The translations under genes and the position numbers were made by a program. Positions 1-10,879 of a DNA stretch of 64,000 nucleotides are shown one piece after another; position 1 is the stretch's first letter; every line of letters begins with the position of its first letter. Source of the DNA: Myotis daubentonii (taxonomy: Eukaryota > Chordata > Mammalia > Chiroptera > Vespertilionidae); contig NC_081840.1 of assembly GCF_963259705.1 (NCBI RefSeq), positions 114,937,074 through 115,001,073 on the forward strand, read 5' to 3'. The notes beneath the pieces are model-generated. The model worked only from the letters and a program-made list of their open reading frames with translations, did no database searches and was not told the origin of the DNA.

Positions 1-140
1 CCCCTCCGCCCCCCCCCCCCCGCCCCCGCCAGCCAACCTCCTGCGGTCCCTTCCCCATGTCGGCCTCCCTCCATAGACCTCAATCGCTGGCCAGGCTAAG
101 GGACCCCACTCATGCACGAATTCGTGCCCCAGGCCTCTAG
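1..140 (+). mobile_element. HeliBat-type Helitron, 3' end only
   Basis: The stretch ends in GGCCTCTAG followed by T. It is preceded by a short palindrome (gcacgaattcgtgc) and by the 'ggccaggctaagggacccc' block that also precedes the 3' ends of the other Helitrons here. Hairpin plus CTAG is the standard Helitron 3' terminus. The 5' part lies outside the window. The first 28 bases are almost pure C with a few G. Confidence 0.85.
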
Positions 141-1424
141 TGTAATAGATAATTGCACACACAAAGTTACTACTTTAATATAAAAATATGAAAATTGGTG
201 TTTATTTAAAATGCCATATTACTTTGTATTATTTACTTTCCTATTACATAAATGCTATTATTTGAACAAAACCACAATAGAACTACTTAACAGTGACAAT
301 TAGTAGTAATTATAGTAGGATTAATTAAACAATACATGGGAGTAAAAAGTAAAAACACACACACACACACACACACACACAAATTTGCCAAGTGCCCACA
401 CATACCCACAGTCCCCTCTCCCCACTCCTTTGCTTTCTCCTGTGGTCCCCCGGTCACACTTCTAGGTGCAAGAGCATATTCTCTTCTCTATGGGAACCAA
501 CGCAGGTCATTTCCCACTCAGAGCTGAAGCCCACCCTTCGCAAGAGCACTGATCATTCCTTCCAGCTTTTCCTGTCGGCTAGAGAGTGCTGGAGAGCGCT
601 GGATGGGGTGAGACCAGTTCTCTCTCCTACACACTGCTTCTTCCCAATCTTGTCAAACTGCATCACTTTCAGTGGCTGTTTCCCTACTTCCTTCCTCCAC
701 ATCTCTGGATCAAGTTCACACTCTGGGACCAGCACTGAAGACTCACCAATTGAGCGCAAAGATCCAGGCTTCAGAATGGGGCGGGGCGGGGGGGGGGGGG
801 CTCCATGCTGGGAGACCTTGTAGGAGAGAACCCCACCTGACCACACCCCAGAAGGAGCCCATTGAGCAGATGCTCAAAGCCAAACTCTTTTGTCCTCCTC
901 CACTTTGACACACACACACAGCTCAGAGGACCAGCCAAGGAGTAGGAGAAGGAGCCTGGATTGAACAGAAATGACAGCCAGGAGAGCGAGGCTGGATGCA
1001 GCCAGGGAAGAAGGGTAGTGTCAAATGGTACTGAATGTTCTCGTAGGATAGGTCTGTCTACAAGACAGCCTGTGGCCCAGTCCTGTGGATAATGAGTCAG
1101 AAGTGGTAGCATCACCCCTGATGCTGCCCAAGTGGTGTCAGAGCTGTAGCCTTGTAAAACTGTTTTATAATCTTTATGATGACACCTCCTGTCAATGGAA
1201 GGTTGATCCTGTTTAGTGGAAGTCTTTTTGCCTGAGGAGCACTTTGGCAGGTTTGGGTGTATGCAGATTGGAACAGCTGAGTACTGAACTGCCCTGCCAA
1301 ATAGAAGAAAAAGAATTTGGACATCCATGGGAGGGAAGGGGAGAGCATCAGAAAAGGAATGGAGAGGGAGAAACCAGTAAGTGGGGGAAGGTTGGGCAGC
1401 TGGGGGCAAAGAGGAACATCAGAA
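141..1424. other. Unassigned intergenic DNA with simple repeats
   Basis: I recognise no gene here. An AC dinucleotide run lies at about 354-381 and a G run at about 786-800. Open frames crossing these runs (for example one encoding alternating Thr-His) are composition artefacts. Confidence 0.5.
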
Positions 1425-1493
1425 TCCTATCTAATAAAAGAGTAATATGCAAATTGACCATCACACAAGATGGCCGCCCCCATGTGGCCACAA

Positions 1494-1990
1494 AATGGCC
1501 AGCAGGGGAGGTCAGTTTTGGTCGATCAGGCCAGCAGGGGAGGGCAGTTGTGGGGGGAGGCGACCAGGCCTGCAGGGGAGAGCAGTTAGGGGCAACCAGG
1601 CTGGCAGGGGAGGGCAGTTAGGGGCAATTGGGACAGCAGGGGAGGGCAATTGGGGGCAACCAGGACTGCAGGAGAGGACAGTTGGGGGCAACCAGGCTGG
1701 CAAGGGAGGGAAGTTAGGGGCAACCATGCTAGCAAGGGAGGGAAGTTAGGGGTGACCAGGCCAGCAGGGAAGGGCAGTTGGGAGCTACCAGGCCTGCAGG
1801 GGAGGACAGTTAGGGATGACCAGGCCAGCAGGGGAGGGCAGTTAGGGGCAATTGGGCCAGCAGAGGAGCAGTTAGGGGTCGATCAGGCTGGCAGGGGAGT
1901 GGTTAGAGGGTAATCAGGCTGGAAGGGGAGTGGTTAGGGGAGATCAGGCTGGCAGGCAGAAGCAGTTAGGGGCAATCAGGCAGACAGGCA
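1494..1990 (+). repeat. Minisatellite of about 32-bp units inside a Helitron
   Basis: About 15 imperfect units share the core 'ccagcaggggagggcagttaggggcaa'-like pattern (shown here only by its parts: 'caggggagg', 'cagtt', 'gggcaa'). Units differ by substitutions and small indels. The array is strongly purine-biased on the + strand. It sits wholly inside the Helitron. Confidence 0.85.
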
Positions 1991-2094
1991 GGTGAGCAGT
2001 TGGGAGCCAGTAGTCCTGGATTGTGAGGGGGATGTCCGACTGCAATCAGACATCCCTCAAGGGGTCCCAGATTGGAGAGGGTGCAGGCTGGGCT

Positions 2095-2097
<3 letters not shown>

Positions 2098-2143
<46 letters not shown>
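2098..2143. repeat. AC dinucleotide microsatellite
   Basis: An uninterrupted CA/AC run lies just inside the 3' end of the Helitron that ends at 2171. Confidence 0.95.
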
Positions 2144-2146
<3 letters not shown>

Positions 2147-2171
2147 TGGATTTCATAGACTGGGCCTCCAG

Positions 2172-3069
2172 TGTTGAAATAAGAAAGACTGCTGAGTGAC
2201 TCTAAATTCTGTGCTGGACAGTGTGGCCCCTCCTCAGGTGGGTGGAAGTGTGGGCCAGGTTCAAGGATCTTTGTGTGCATGCATCTCTTGGGTGTGGAGA
2301 TGGAGCAGTTGGTCATGTGGAGTGAAAGTGTTCTTGGGTCTGCACCTTGAGAGCATGGCGTCCTTCAGGGATCCACAGAATTTAGAGACGCAGAGGGGGC
2401 TTCAGAATGGGAATTGAGGATAAGCTGATCTAGATCTTAAGCACCTCCAGCTGACATCTGGATCACTCTTGTTCACTGCACAATACCTAATAAACTTGAA
2501 AATCACTATTCACCTTTCCAAAGTACATCAAGCCCTCTAGTACTATATCATCTCCTCAAAGGGAAATGGATAAGTGTGCACATCTGCCATGTTGTGCAGT
2601 GTTTAACACCCCTTCCTTGCACTTGGCCAGAGCCAGAGTTGGACCACACAGCTAATAGAGGCAGAGCTGGGGCTTATTTTCTTCCACCCCCAGATTTGGG
2701 CTTTTCCCCCAAACTACCACAGCTGCTTAGGAGTTTGGCTAGAGCCAATTTGGGTTTGAAGGCAATTTATTAAAATGTGTCCTGGGAGTCAGAACAGGAG
2801 ACAAGGAAGCCTTGTTTTTTCTAAGTGAATGTCCCAGGGCTATGAGCTCCAAGCAAACACATTCCTGAATCTTTGCCACCACATTTAAAACCAGAATAGA
2901 AAAGTTATAAATGGGCTATTCCTCTCTATAGGTAAGAGAACCACAGGCTGTTAGGGCTGGTGGAGATGGGCTGGTGAGGTGTTTCCCTGCCCACGTGCTC
3001 TACAGCATAAGTGACTGAATTCTCTACCATGCACCCTTTAGAGTTCCATAGGCAAAAAAAAGAGCTATC
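2172..3069. other. Unassigned intergenic DNA
   Basis: No gene or repeat family recognised. Confidence 0.4.
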
Positions 3070-3350
3070 TTTTTTTTCTCCTGCAACATCTGAATGAATC
3101 CCATTTCTAATTTTGTTTCATTCATTCCCCTGACCCCATCCCCTTTGGCAGCCATCACCTTATTCTCTATATTTATGGGTCTGTTTCTGTTTTATTTGTT
3201 TGTTTTATTTTTTAGGTTCTACATACAAGTGAAATCACATGGTATTTGTCTTTCTCTGTCTGACTTATTTCATAGCATAATACCCTCTAGGTCTATCCAT
3301 GTTGTAGCAAATGACGAGATTTTATTCTTTTTTTTTGCTGAGTAATATTC

Positions 3351-3352
<2 letters not shown>

Positions 3353-3392
<40 letters not shown>
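3353..3392. repeat. TG dinucleotide microsatellite
   Basis: A GT run of about 40 bases replaces sequence inside the old L1, at the usual 'ccattgtgt' position of the L1 3' part. Confidence 0.95.
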
Positions 3393-3394
<2 letters not shown>

Positions 3395-3455
3395 TACATT
3401 TTCTTTACCTATATATCTATCAATGAGCACCTAGGTTGCTTCCATATCTTGGCTA

Positions 3456-3589
3456 TCTATAATAATAAAAGTGTAATATGCTAATAAGACCAGACATCCT
3501 TCTGGACATCCTTCCAGAAGACCTTCTGGACAAAACTGCAGCTGCAAGGGCAGAGCCCCTTGCATGAATTTCATGCATCAGGCCTCTAG
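3456..3589 (+). mobile_element. Short non-autonomous Helitron (134 bp)
   Basis: It starts TCTATAATAATAAAAGTG followed by TAATATGC. It ends with the palindrome 'gcatgaatttcatgc' and CAGGCCTCTAG. The flanks 'cttggcta' and 'ttgtaaataat' join into continuous L1 sequence, so insertion was between A and T without target duplication, as expected of Helitrons. Confidence 0.95.
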
Positions 3590-4169
3590 TTGTAAATAAT
3601 ACTACAGTGAACACAGGAGTGCATATATCTTTTCGAATTAGTGTTTGTGCTTTCTTCAGATAAATACCCAGAAGTGGAATTGCTGAACTGTATGACAGCT
3701 ATATTTTTAATTATCTGAAGAACTTCCATACTGTCTTTCAGTGACTGCACCAATGAGCATCCCCACCAACAGTGCAGGAGAGTTTCTTTTTCTCCACATC
3801 CTCGCCAATACTTGTTGTTTACTTATTTCTCTTTTTTTTAATTAAATCTTTATTGTTCAGATTATTACATTTGTTCCTCTTTTTTCCCCCCATAACTCCC
3901 CTCCTCCCAGTTCCCGCCCCACCCTCCGCCCTCACTCCCCACCCACTGTCCTCATCCATAGGTGCATGATTTTTGTCCAGTCTCTTCCCGCATCTCCCAC
4001 ACCCCTTCCCCCCCCCCCCAAGAATAGTCAGTCCATTCCCTTTCTATGTCCCTGATTCTATTATGATCACCAGATTATTTGTTCACTTGATTCTTAGATT
4101 CACTTGTTGATAGATGCATGTTTGTTGTTCATAATTTGTATCTTTACCTTTTTCTTCTTCTTCCTCTTC

Positions 4170-4991
4170 TTAAAGGATCCCTTTCAGCATTTCATATAAT
4201 ACTGGTTTGGTGGTGATGAACTCCTTTAGCTTTTCCTTATCTGTGAAGCTCTTTATCTGACCTTCAATTCTGAATGATAGCTTTGCTGGATAAAGTAATC
4301 TTGGTTGTAGATTCTTGTCATTCATCACTTTGAATATTTCTTGCCATTCCCTTCTGGCCTGCAAAGTTTCTGTTGAGAAATCAGCTGACAGTCGTATGGG
4401 TATTCCCTTGTAGGTAACTGAGTTTCTTTCTCTTGCTGCTTTTAGGATTTTCTCTTTGTCTTTTGCTCTTGGCATTTTAATAATGATGTGTCTTGGTGTG
4501 GTCCTCTTTGGATTCCTTTTGTTTGGGGTTCTCTGCGCTTCCTGGACCTGTAAGTCTATTTCTTTCACCAGGTGGGGGAAGTTTTCTGTCATTATTTCTT
4601 CAAATAGGTTTTCAATATCTTGCTCTCTCTCATCTTCTGGCACCCCTATAATTCTGATGTTGGTATGCTTGAAGCTGTCCCAGAGGCTCCTTGCACTATC
4701 TTCGTATTTTCGGATTCTTTTTTCATTTTGCTTTTCCAGTTGGGTGTTTTTTGCTTCTTCGCATTTCAAATCTTTGACTTGATTCTTGTGCTCCTCTGGT
4801 CTGCTGTTGGGAATCTGTATAGTATTCTTTATTTCAGTCAATATATGCTTAATTTCTAGTTGGTTCTTTATCATAACATCGAGGGTCTCATTAGATTTCT
4901 TGTAGATCTCATTAAGTTTATCGGCAGCTTCTAGACAGTTCTTAAGAGACCTTAAAAGTGTGGTTCTGAACTCTATATCTTCCATTGACAT
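4170..4991 (-). CDS. L1/HAL1 ORF1p-like RNA-binding protein, open frame
   Basis: The frame encodes an L1 ORF1p-type nucleic-acid chaperone, which binds its own RNA in the LINE ribonucleoprotein. From the first in-frame ATG (at 4991, reading MSMEDIEF) it gives about 273 residues without a stop. In order it has an N-terminal heptad-rich coiled coil (about residues 10-95), an RRM with the signature NIRIIGVPEDE (about 115-125), a linker with QEAQRTPNKRNPKR, and the C-terminal domain with HIIIKMPRAKDKEKIL and the RRLLYPAKL-type ending. Two related copies start MRRQRNRTK or MQRQRNRS; here a single base is missing at that ATG ('gcgag' instead of 'gcggag'), putting the family start out of frame. Expression would need the downstream ATG. 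The frame otherwise stays open on both sides. Confidence 0.8.
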   Translation of the reverse strand: MSMEDIEFRTTLLRSLKNCLEAADKLNEIYKKSNETLDVMIKNQLEIKHILTEIKNTIQIPNSRPEEHKNQVKDLKCEEAKNTQLEKQNEKRIRKYEDSARSLWDSFKHTNIRIIGVPEDEREQDIENLFEEIMTENFPHLVKEIDLQVQEAQRTPNKRNPKRTTPRHIIIKMPRAKDKEKILKAARERNSVTYKGIPIRLSADFSTETLQARREWQEIFKVMNDKNLQPRLLYPAKLSFRIEGQIKSFTDKEKLKEFITTKPVLYEMLKGIL

Positions 4992-5726
4992 TTTTGTCCT
5001 GTTTCTTTGTCTCGCATTTTTTATGCTTTCTTGGTGCACCCCCTAGTGGTCTTTGTGCGCAGTCTTGTTGTAGTTAAGCCTTGATTGTTGTAGTTAATAC
5101 TGGGGAGATTTGACCTCCAGGCCAACTGGCTATGAGAGTCAGCTGTGTCTGCAGTGGGAAAACTTCTGTCCTCTGGGGAGGTGCTAATCTAGCCTTTGCC
5201 TGAGGCTATCTGGCAAATGGCTCTGTGCAGGGCTTGGGCGGGGCGGGTCACACTGGATCAAACAGGGCGGGCAGAGCAAGCAGTTATGGCTGCTCTCAGT
5301 TCCGTCCCTAGGGGCTCTGCCTCACAGAGTACCAGCAACCGCTGCAAATATCGGAGAGAAAGCTGCCTTCGAGTTCCGACCAAAGCCAGACAGTCCCACT
5401 TCTCCCGTTTGAGTCTGGGTCCCTAGAGACTCGCCCGGATCTGGAGCTCAGAGTCTGAAACTCCCTCCCGATTGAAAACAACAACCGCGCCCTCCGCCGC
5501 CAGCCCGCTCCGCGTGCGCACTCCGCACCTGAGTATTTCACTTCAGCACTGCACCTCCTCTGAGTCTGGGTATGATATTCTCTTTCCTCCTAGTTGTAGC
5601 ATTTCCACTCAGCTAACCTTCCTGTGGTTCTGGTTGATGTTCGTTCCGTCTTTTAGGTGTACCCTTGAATTGGTTGTTCAAGGCAGCACTCTCCGGCGTT
5701 AACCTATGCCGCCATCTTGGTTTCTC
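4992..5726 (-). promoter_or_regulatory. 5' UTR/promoter region of the HAL1-like element
   Basis: This GC-rich segment holds the 'aagatggcgg' start (a YY1-type AAGATGG motif, common at L1 5' ends) and several CpGs. The same region recurs at 30709-31425 and, more diverged, at 32612-33743. A promoter role is inferred from position and L1 biology. Confidence 0.5.
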
Positions 5727-5782
5727 TACTTATTTCTTGATAATAGCTGTTTTGACAGGTATGAGGTGATATCTCATTGCAG

Positions 5783-6044
5783 GTTTTTTTTTGTTAATCC
5801 TCACCAGAGGATATTTATTTTTCCCATTGATTTTTAGAGAGAGTGGAAGGGAGGGAGGAAGAAGAGGGAGAGAGAGAAACATTGATGTGAGAGAGATACA
5901 TTGATCAGCTGCCTCCTGCATGCACCCCAACAAGGGCCAGGAATTGAACCTGCAACCCAGGTATGTGACCTTGACCAGGAATCAAACCCACAACCCTTCG
6001 GTGCACAGACTTATGCTCTAACCACTGAACACACTGGCCAGGGC
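5783..6044 (-). mobile_element. VES-type SINE
   Basis: On the minus strand it shows the tRNA-like head (gccctggccagtgtg), a B-box-like 'ggttcgattcc' descendant, the CT-rich segment, and a tail with 'aggtgaggatt'-type sequence. An 11-bp TSD (tctcattgcag) flanks it at 5772-5782 and 6045-6055. Confidence 0.95.
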
Positions 6045-7815
6045 TCTCATTGCAGTTTTAATTTGCATTTCCCTGGTGATTAGTAATGTTGAGCATCTTT
6101 TCATATGTCTATTGGCCATATGTATGTCCTCTTTGGAGAAATGTCTATTCAGGTCCTCTGTCCATTTCTTAATTGGACTGTTCATTTTCTTAGTGTTAAG
6201 TTCTATGTGTTCCTTATATTTTTGGATATTAACCCCTTATCAGATGTATCATTTGTGAATCTCTTTTATGTTGTCTTTCCTTTTTGTTGATTCTTTCTTT
6301 GGCTGTGCAGAACATTTCTAGTGTAATGTAGTTCCATTTGTTTTTTGTTTGCTTGCTTGTTTTGAAGGGGTTTTTTCACCCTTACCCAAGGAGCCACATC
6401 CTAAAAGATATTGCTAAGATCAATGTCAAGGAGTTAACTGCCTATGTTTTATCCTAGGAGTTTTATGGTTTCAGGTCTTACATTTTAAGTCTTTAATCCA
6501 TTTTGAGTTTATTTTTGTGTATGGTGTAAGAAAATGATCCATATATCTGTCCAGTTTTCCCAAAACAACTTATTGAAGAGATTGTCTTTACCCCATTGTA
6601 TATCCCTACCCTCATGGCCATAGATTGACCATATAAGCGAGAATTTATTTCTGTGCTCTCTATTCTTATTCCATTGATATATATTGATATATATAGATAT
6701 ATATGTCTATATACATCGATATATATATCGATATATATATTTATGCCTGTACTATACTATTTTGATTATTGTAGTTGTGTTGTATAGTTTGAAATAAGGC
6801 AGTATAATACCTCTCATTTGTTTTGTTTTTCAAAGTTTCTTGGATACTTGGGGTCTTTTGCAGTTCCATATAAATTTTAGGCTTAGTTGTTCTAATTCAG
6901 AGAAGAATACCATTGGAATTTAATAGGGATTGCATTGAATATGTATATTGCTTTAGGCATTAAGGACATTTTAGCAATATTAATTATTCCAATCCAAGAG
7001 CATGGTATATCCTTTCATTTATTTGCAACTTCTTTAATTTCTTTCTTTAACATCTTATAGTTTTCAGAGTACAAGTCTTTTGCTTCTTTAGTTAAATTTA
7101 CTCCTAGGTGTTTTAAGCTTTTTGATGCAATTGTAAATAGGATTGTTTTCTTAATGTCACCTTCATTATTGGTGTATAGAAACACAACAGATATCTGTAT
7201 GTTGATTTTGTATCTGGCAACTTTACTGAATTTATTTATTAGTTCTAATAGTTTTTTGGTGGAGTATTTGATGCAGATGACATGTATATATAGTATCATG
7301 TCATCTGTGATATATATAGTATCATGTCATCTGCAAATAGTGAGCATTTTACTTCTTCCTTTTCTGACTTGACTGTCTTTTTTTATTTTATGATTACTAT
7401 GGCTAAAATTTTGAATACTGTGTTGAATAAAAGTGGTGAAAGTGAGCATCTCTGTCTTGTTCCTGATCATAGAGAAAAAGCTTTCAACTTTTCACCATTG
7501 AGCATAATATTAGTTGTAGCCTTTAGCCTTTATTATGTTGAAGTATGTTCCTTCTATCTTCACCTTGTTGAGAGTGTTTATCTTAAAATGTGTTGAATTT
7601 TGTCAAATGCTTTTTCTGCACCTATTGAGATGATCATATGATTTTTATTCTTCATTTTGTTAATGTGATTTATCACATGGATTGCTTGATTTATTGACTG
7701 ATTAATTGATTAAACCATCCTTGCATCCCTGGGATAAATCCCACTTGGCCATATTTAACCCTTATAATGTATTTCTGATCCAATTTGCTAATATTTTGTT
7801 AAAAGAGATGTGTGC

Positions 7816-8479
7816 TTTTATTAGCTTCTTCAACAAATACTGTAAATATTTTTAAAGATTTTTACTTCTTTTATCAGAGGAAAACAACAATAGGCATTAA
7901 GTGAATTACATTAAATATTTGCAAACTTCTAATTTATTTAACTCATTAAGAGTCCATTTCTTCAAGGAATGGCTGAATGTTGGTAAGCATCACAGTTAAG
8001 TTCTGGATATGTGGATGTTTTATTATACTAGTCTCTCTATTTTTACAGTTGTTTTTAAAATTCTCTAATAAAAAATTAAACCTATATGTGTAACTTTAAG
8101 TCTGCTTCTCTGATAAGTGTCAGAAGTCAGGGCTTCCATCATAAACAATTTTGCCTGTTGGTGAAAAATAGATACATGTCAAATTACCATCAGGAAGCTT
8201 TGGGCCATAGATCTGGGTTTGTATCAAATCTCTCCTTTTAAGATGAAATTAAAGGAGCCTCATTTTAAGTGGAAATTGAGATTCAATGCATTTGGGAAAG
8301 CTGCATAGCCCCACATATGCACACACACACACACACGCATAAACACTGGCAGTGTATTGATGCATTCTGTGTTGACCACTCACACTAAGCTCACTGCCTC
8401 CCCAGCAGAGGAGAAGCCCTCATAGCATTGCATCCATTCCACTAGTCTGCACTGGCCACATTCTTTTAGAATTCCTTCT
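7816..8479. other. Unassigned intergenic DNA
   Basis: No gene recognised. A short AC run lies at about 8322-8337. Confidence 0.4.
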
Positions 8480-8603
8480 GCTCATCTCTCTCCCCAGCTG
8501 CTCTCTGAGCTCCTTGAAGGCAAAAATGAGGCTGGTCACTCTCTGTTCTAGGCTGGGACCCTGCCCCACACAGAGTGGGCACTCAATAAATGTTAAATGG
8601 TTC
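8480..8603 (+). mobile_element. L2 LINE 3' end (ancient)
   Basis: The pattern 'gagctccttgaaggc ... ggcactcaataaatgtt' is typical of the L2 3' end, which occurs across mammals. Confidence 0.65.
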
Positions 8604-8822
8604 GGCCAGTGTGGCTCAGTGGTTGAGCACTGACCTATGAACCAGGAGGTCACGATTTGATTCCTAGTCAGGGCACATGCCCAGGCTGCGGGCTCAATCC
8701 CAAGAAGGGGTGTGCAGGAGGCAGTAAATCAATGATTCTCTCTCATCATTGATGTTTCTATCTCTCCCTCTCCCTTCTTCTCTAAAATCAATAAAAATAC
8801 ATTTTTAAAGTTTATTAAAAAT
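8604..8822 (+). mobile_element. VES-type SINE
   Basis: It has the head 'ggccagtgtggctcagtgg', the body 'gggcacatgcccaggctgcgggctc', a CT-rich part, and an 'aaaatcaataaaaata' tail. The TSD is aataaatgttaaatg, partly formed from the L2 tail. Confidence 0.95.
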
Positions 8823-8959
8823 AAATAAATGTTAAATGATTCAAAAGTCAAACTGTGTAGCATTCTCAGCTTGGAGGAGAGAGTGGGGGGAAATATAGGA
8901 GAGAAGAGAAGTGACCTGAGAGATGGAGCAAGATCTGTGCTCCTTACCCCAGCTACGCT

Positions 8960-9095
8960 TACTCTCTGCAGGGACTCAGTCTCTCCATCAGCAAAATGGA
9001 AATAATAAATTTTACTTTGCAGAGTTGTGGTGAAGAAGATGGATGTGCAGTGCCTGGCACATAGCTTTAAATAAAAAGCTGCTATGACTAAAATG
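8960..9095 (+). mobile_element. MIR SINE remnant
   Basis: 'ctcagtctctccatcagcaaaatggaaataat' and 'gtgcctggcacatag' (given as parts) are the MIR landmarks. It is heavily diverged. Confidence 0.6.
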
Positions 9096-9794
9096 ATGAC
9101 ACTGAGATGAAGATAACATCTGATGCAGAGCTTGGCACAAAGGTGAGTGTTCCAAGCAGGGGCAGTGAAGGGTTACCTGACTAAGATTAGCCAAGAAGTT
9201 CATGATCTTTTATTAACAGTCAAGGAGGAGAGAGAATTCACAGGCATTTAGTACTCTTATATGCCATGACTTTAATTAATCCTCACGTCAACCTGTCAAT
9301 TGAGTGGTTTTATGACCAAGTCTACAGGAGGAAACATTAATACAGGCAGGTGCAGTCGCTCACCCGTGTTCTCAGGGGCAGGAACTGGTGGAATTTCTGG
9401 CACCTGGGGCAGGAAGAGTTTCTGGGCTCCAGGTACTCTCCCTATTCTCTTTAAATCAAATCAAGTCCTGGAAACAACTCAAAGCTCACCCTCTTTCAGG
9501 CCTAATCCCCATGCCTTTGTTTAACAAAAAACACGGTTTCATTCCAGGCTGGCCTAGTTCAAGCTGACCTGGGCAAGGCTGTTGCTTGGAAGGTGGACAG
9601 AGCCTCCCTGTTCCCGCCCCTGCGCAGTCAGAGGACATGACCCTCTCTCTTCTCCAGGCCTTGTAAACCTGCCTGCCTTGGCTTCAGCTCTGAGCACTTG
9701 ACCTCGGAGACCCCTCCCTTCCCTTGGAACGTGGAGTGAAGACATCCTGTATGGACATCCCAGGTGCTTACTCACTGGCAGTGGGACACTCAGT
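9096..9794. other. Unassigned intergenic DNA
   Basis: Nothing recognised beyond a weak MIR-like tail. Confidence 0.4.
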
Positions 9795-9935
9795 CAAGTG
9801 ACTTCACCTCCCTGTGCCTCAGTTTCCTGCAAAATGGGGATAATGGTTCCCACATCAAAGGTTGCTGGGAGAATTGTCAATATGACGATGTATAGAAAGT
9901 GTCCCGCCCACAGCAGGTGCTCACTAAATGTCAGT
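9795..9935 (+). mobile_element. MIRb SINE
   Basis: 'gacttcacctccctgtgcc', 'tcagtttcctgcaaaatggg' and 'caggtgctcactaaatgt' follow the MIRb order. Confidence 0.8.
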
Positions 9936-10879
9936 TTCCTGTTCTGTCTTCCCATAGCATCCCATGCTTCTATCACAGTGGCCGTTGCCATTTCTGTGCA
10001 CCACCAATATGATCCTCATATTTTCCTATACATTAATTCACCTCTAAAACTCAATCTCAGTTCTACAAATAGAAAACCGGCAGCACTTGGCAAACATTTG
10101 TTCCTTTGTTTAGTCAATACTTACTGAGTGCTCAACATGTACCAGGTGCTGTTTCAGATTCTGGAGATACAGCAGTGAACCAAGGACCCCCTACCCTCAT
10201 AGAGCATGCATTCCCATGGGGGAGGTGGACAGTGAACAAATAGAGATTGAGTATGACATCAAGTGGTGCAAGGCTAGACTTGTGGGGGTGGGACACCTGT
10301 TTCATTTTGTGGGGCCAGCAGAGGTGGACTTCCCCGACGCTAATGAAGCTTAAACCCCAGAGCTCTTTGCGTGACCAGGTCCCTTCTTATTCCCATTCTA
10401 AATACTTCCCTACCAAATTTTGTATCCACAATCACGGATTCTTTTTCCTAAAGAGTATTCTCAAAAAGGAGATAAGCTTCAGGCCCCACAAAGTCTGGTC
10501 CTGCTCCTAGTGGGTCAGGAATGGCCTCTCTAAGAAGGTAACATTTGAACATGGACTCGAATAAATAGAAAATAACTGTTAAAATTAACAACACAAAATT
10601 CTTGGCACCGCAGAAGCCAGTGACTCTAAAAAGGTCCCAATCTATCTGCTTTGCTGAGTGAAAGGCTGCATTTGAAACTCTATCTCAGGCCAGGTCTCCA
10701 AAACAAGTTGAGCTTGAAAGTTTCTATGTCTTCCCATACCTACCCTGCCCAGCCCCAAATTTTTGGCCTAAGCGAGGCCTGAGAAGTGGGGCAGGAAGGG
10801 TGGGAGCACCAGCAGGCCTTGGGTCTCAGGGAATGGCGGGCAGTGCAGACCAGTAGGAGGAAGAACCGAAACAGACAAT
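9936..10879. other. Intergenic DNA with an ancient repeat-like segment
   Basis: The part at about 10105-10245 ('gtaccaggtgctgtttcag', 'ggagatacagcagtgaacc') resembles a common ancient mammalian interspersed repeat that I cannot name with confidence. No gene seen. Confidence 0.4.

Larger units (their letters stand above)
1425..2171 (+). mobile_element. HeliBat-type Helitron with internal minisatellite
   Basis: The 5' end begins TCCTATCTAATAAAAGAG with the ATATGC motif a few bases on. The 3' end has a degenerate hairpin (catggatttcatag) and GGGCCTCCAG followed by T, so the usual CTAG is mutated to CCAG. Between them lie a minisatellite of roughly 32-bp units, a block with 'gatgtccgactg' and 'tcagacatccct' typical of these elements, and an AC run. 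No helicase or Rep coding region is present, so the copy is non-autonomous. Confidence 0.85.
3831..5726 (-). mobile_element. Full-length ORF1-only LINE (HAL1-like), antisense
   Basis: The minus-strand element begins gagaaaccaagatggcgg, carries a GC-rich 5' UTR of about 700 bp, one long ORF1, and a short 3' UTR ending in aacaataaagatttaatt plus a short A tail. There is no ORF2. An 11-bp target-site duplication (tacttatttct at 3820-3830 and 5727-5737) shows that it is a complete retrotransposed unit of 1,896 bp. A second copy of the same architecture lies at 30709-32600. Bat genomes are known to carry HAL1 ('half-L1') families; assignment to that class is from structure. Confidence 0.85.
3070..7815 (-). 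mobile_element. Old L1 LINE (ORF2 and 3' part), antisense, split by later insertions
   Basis: Read on the minus strand, the segments 3070-3455, 3590-3830, 5727-5782 and 6045-7815 form one decayed L1: RT to C-terminal ORF2 sequence followed by the 3' region. Antisense hallmarks include 'gaatattccatggtg'-like and 'ttggctattgtaaataat' motifs on the + strand. Many stops and indels interrupt it. Later insertions are a Helitron (3456-3589), an ORF1-only LINE (3831-5726) and a SINE (5783-6044). A short duplication of 'tatatagtatcatgtcatctg' parts lies at about 7285-7335. Confidence 0.85.

Noticed and set aside
771..1409. 212-codon minus-strand open frame
   Set aside because: It spans a G run and unrelated sequence, and resembles no protein family I know.
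1494..1990. Regular repeat units resembling a CRISPR array
   Set aside because: Units are contiguous and imperfect, with no unique spacers, no cas genes, and a mammalian Helitron around them. It is a minisatellite.
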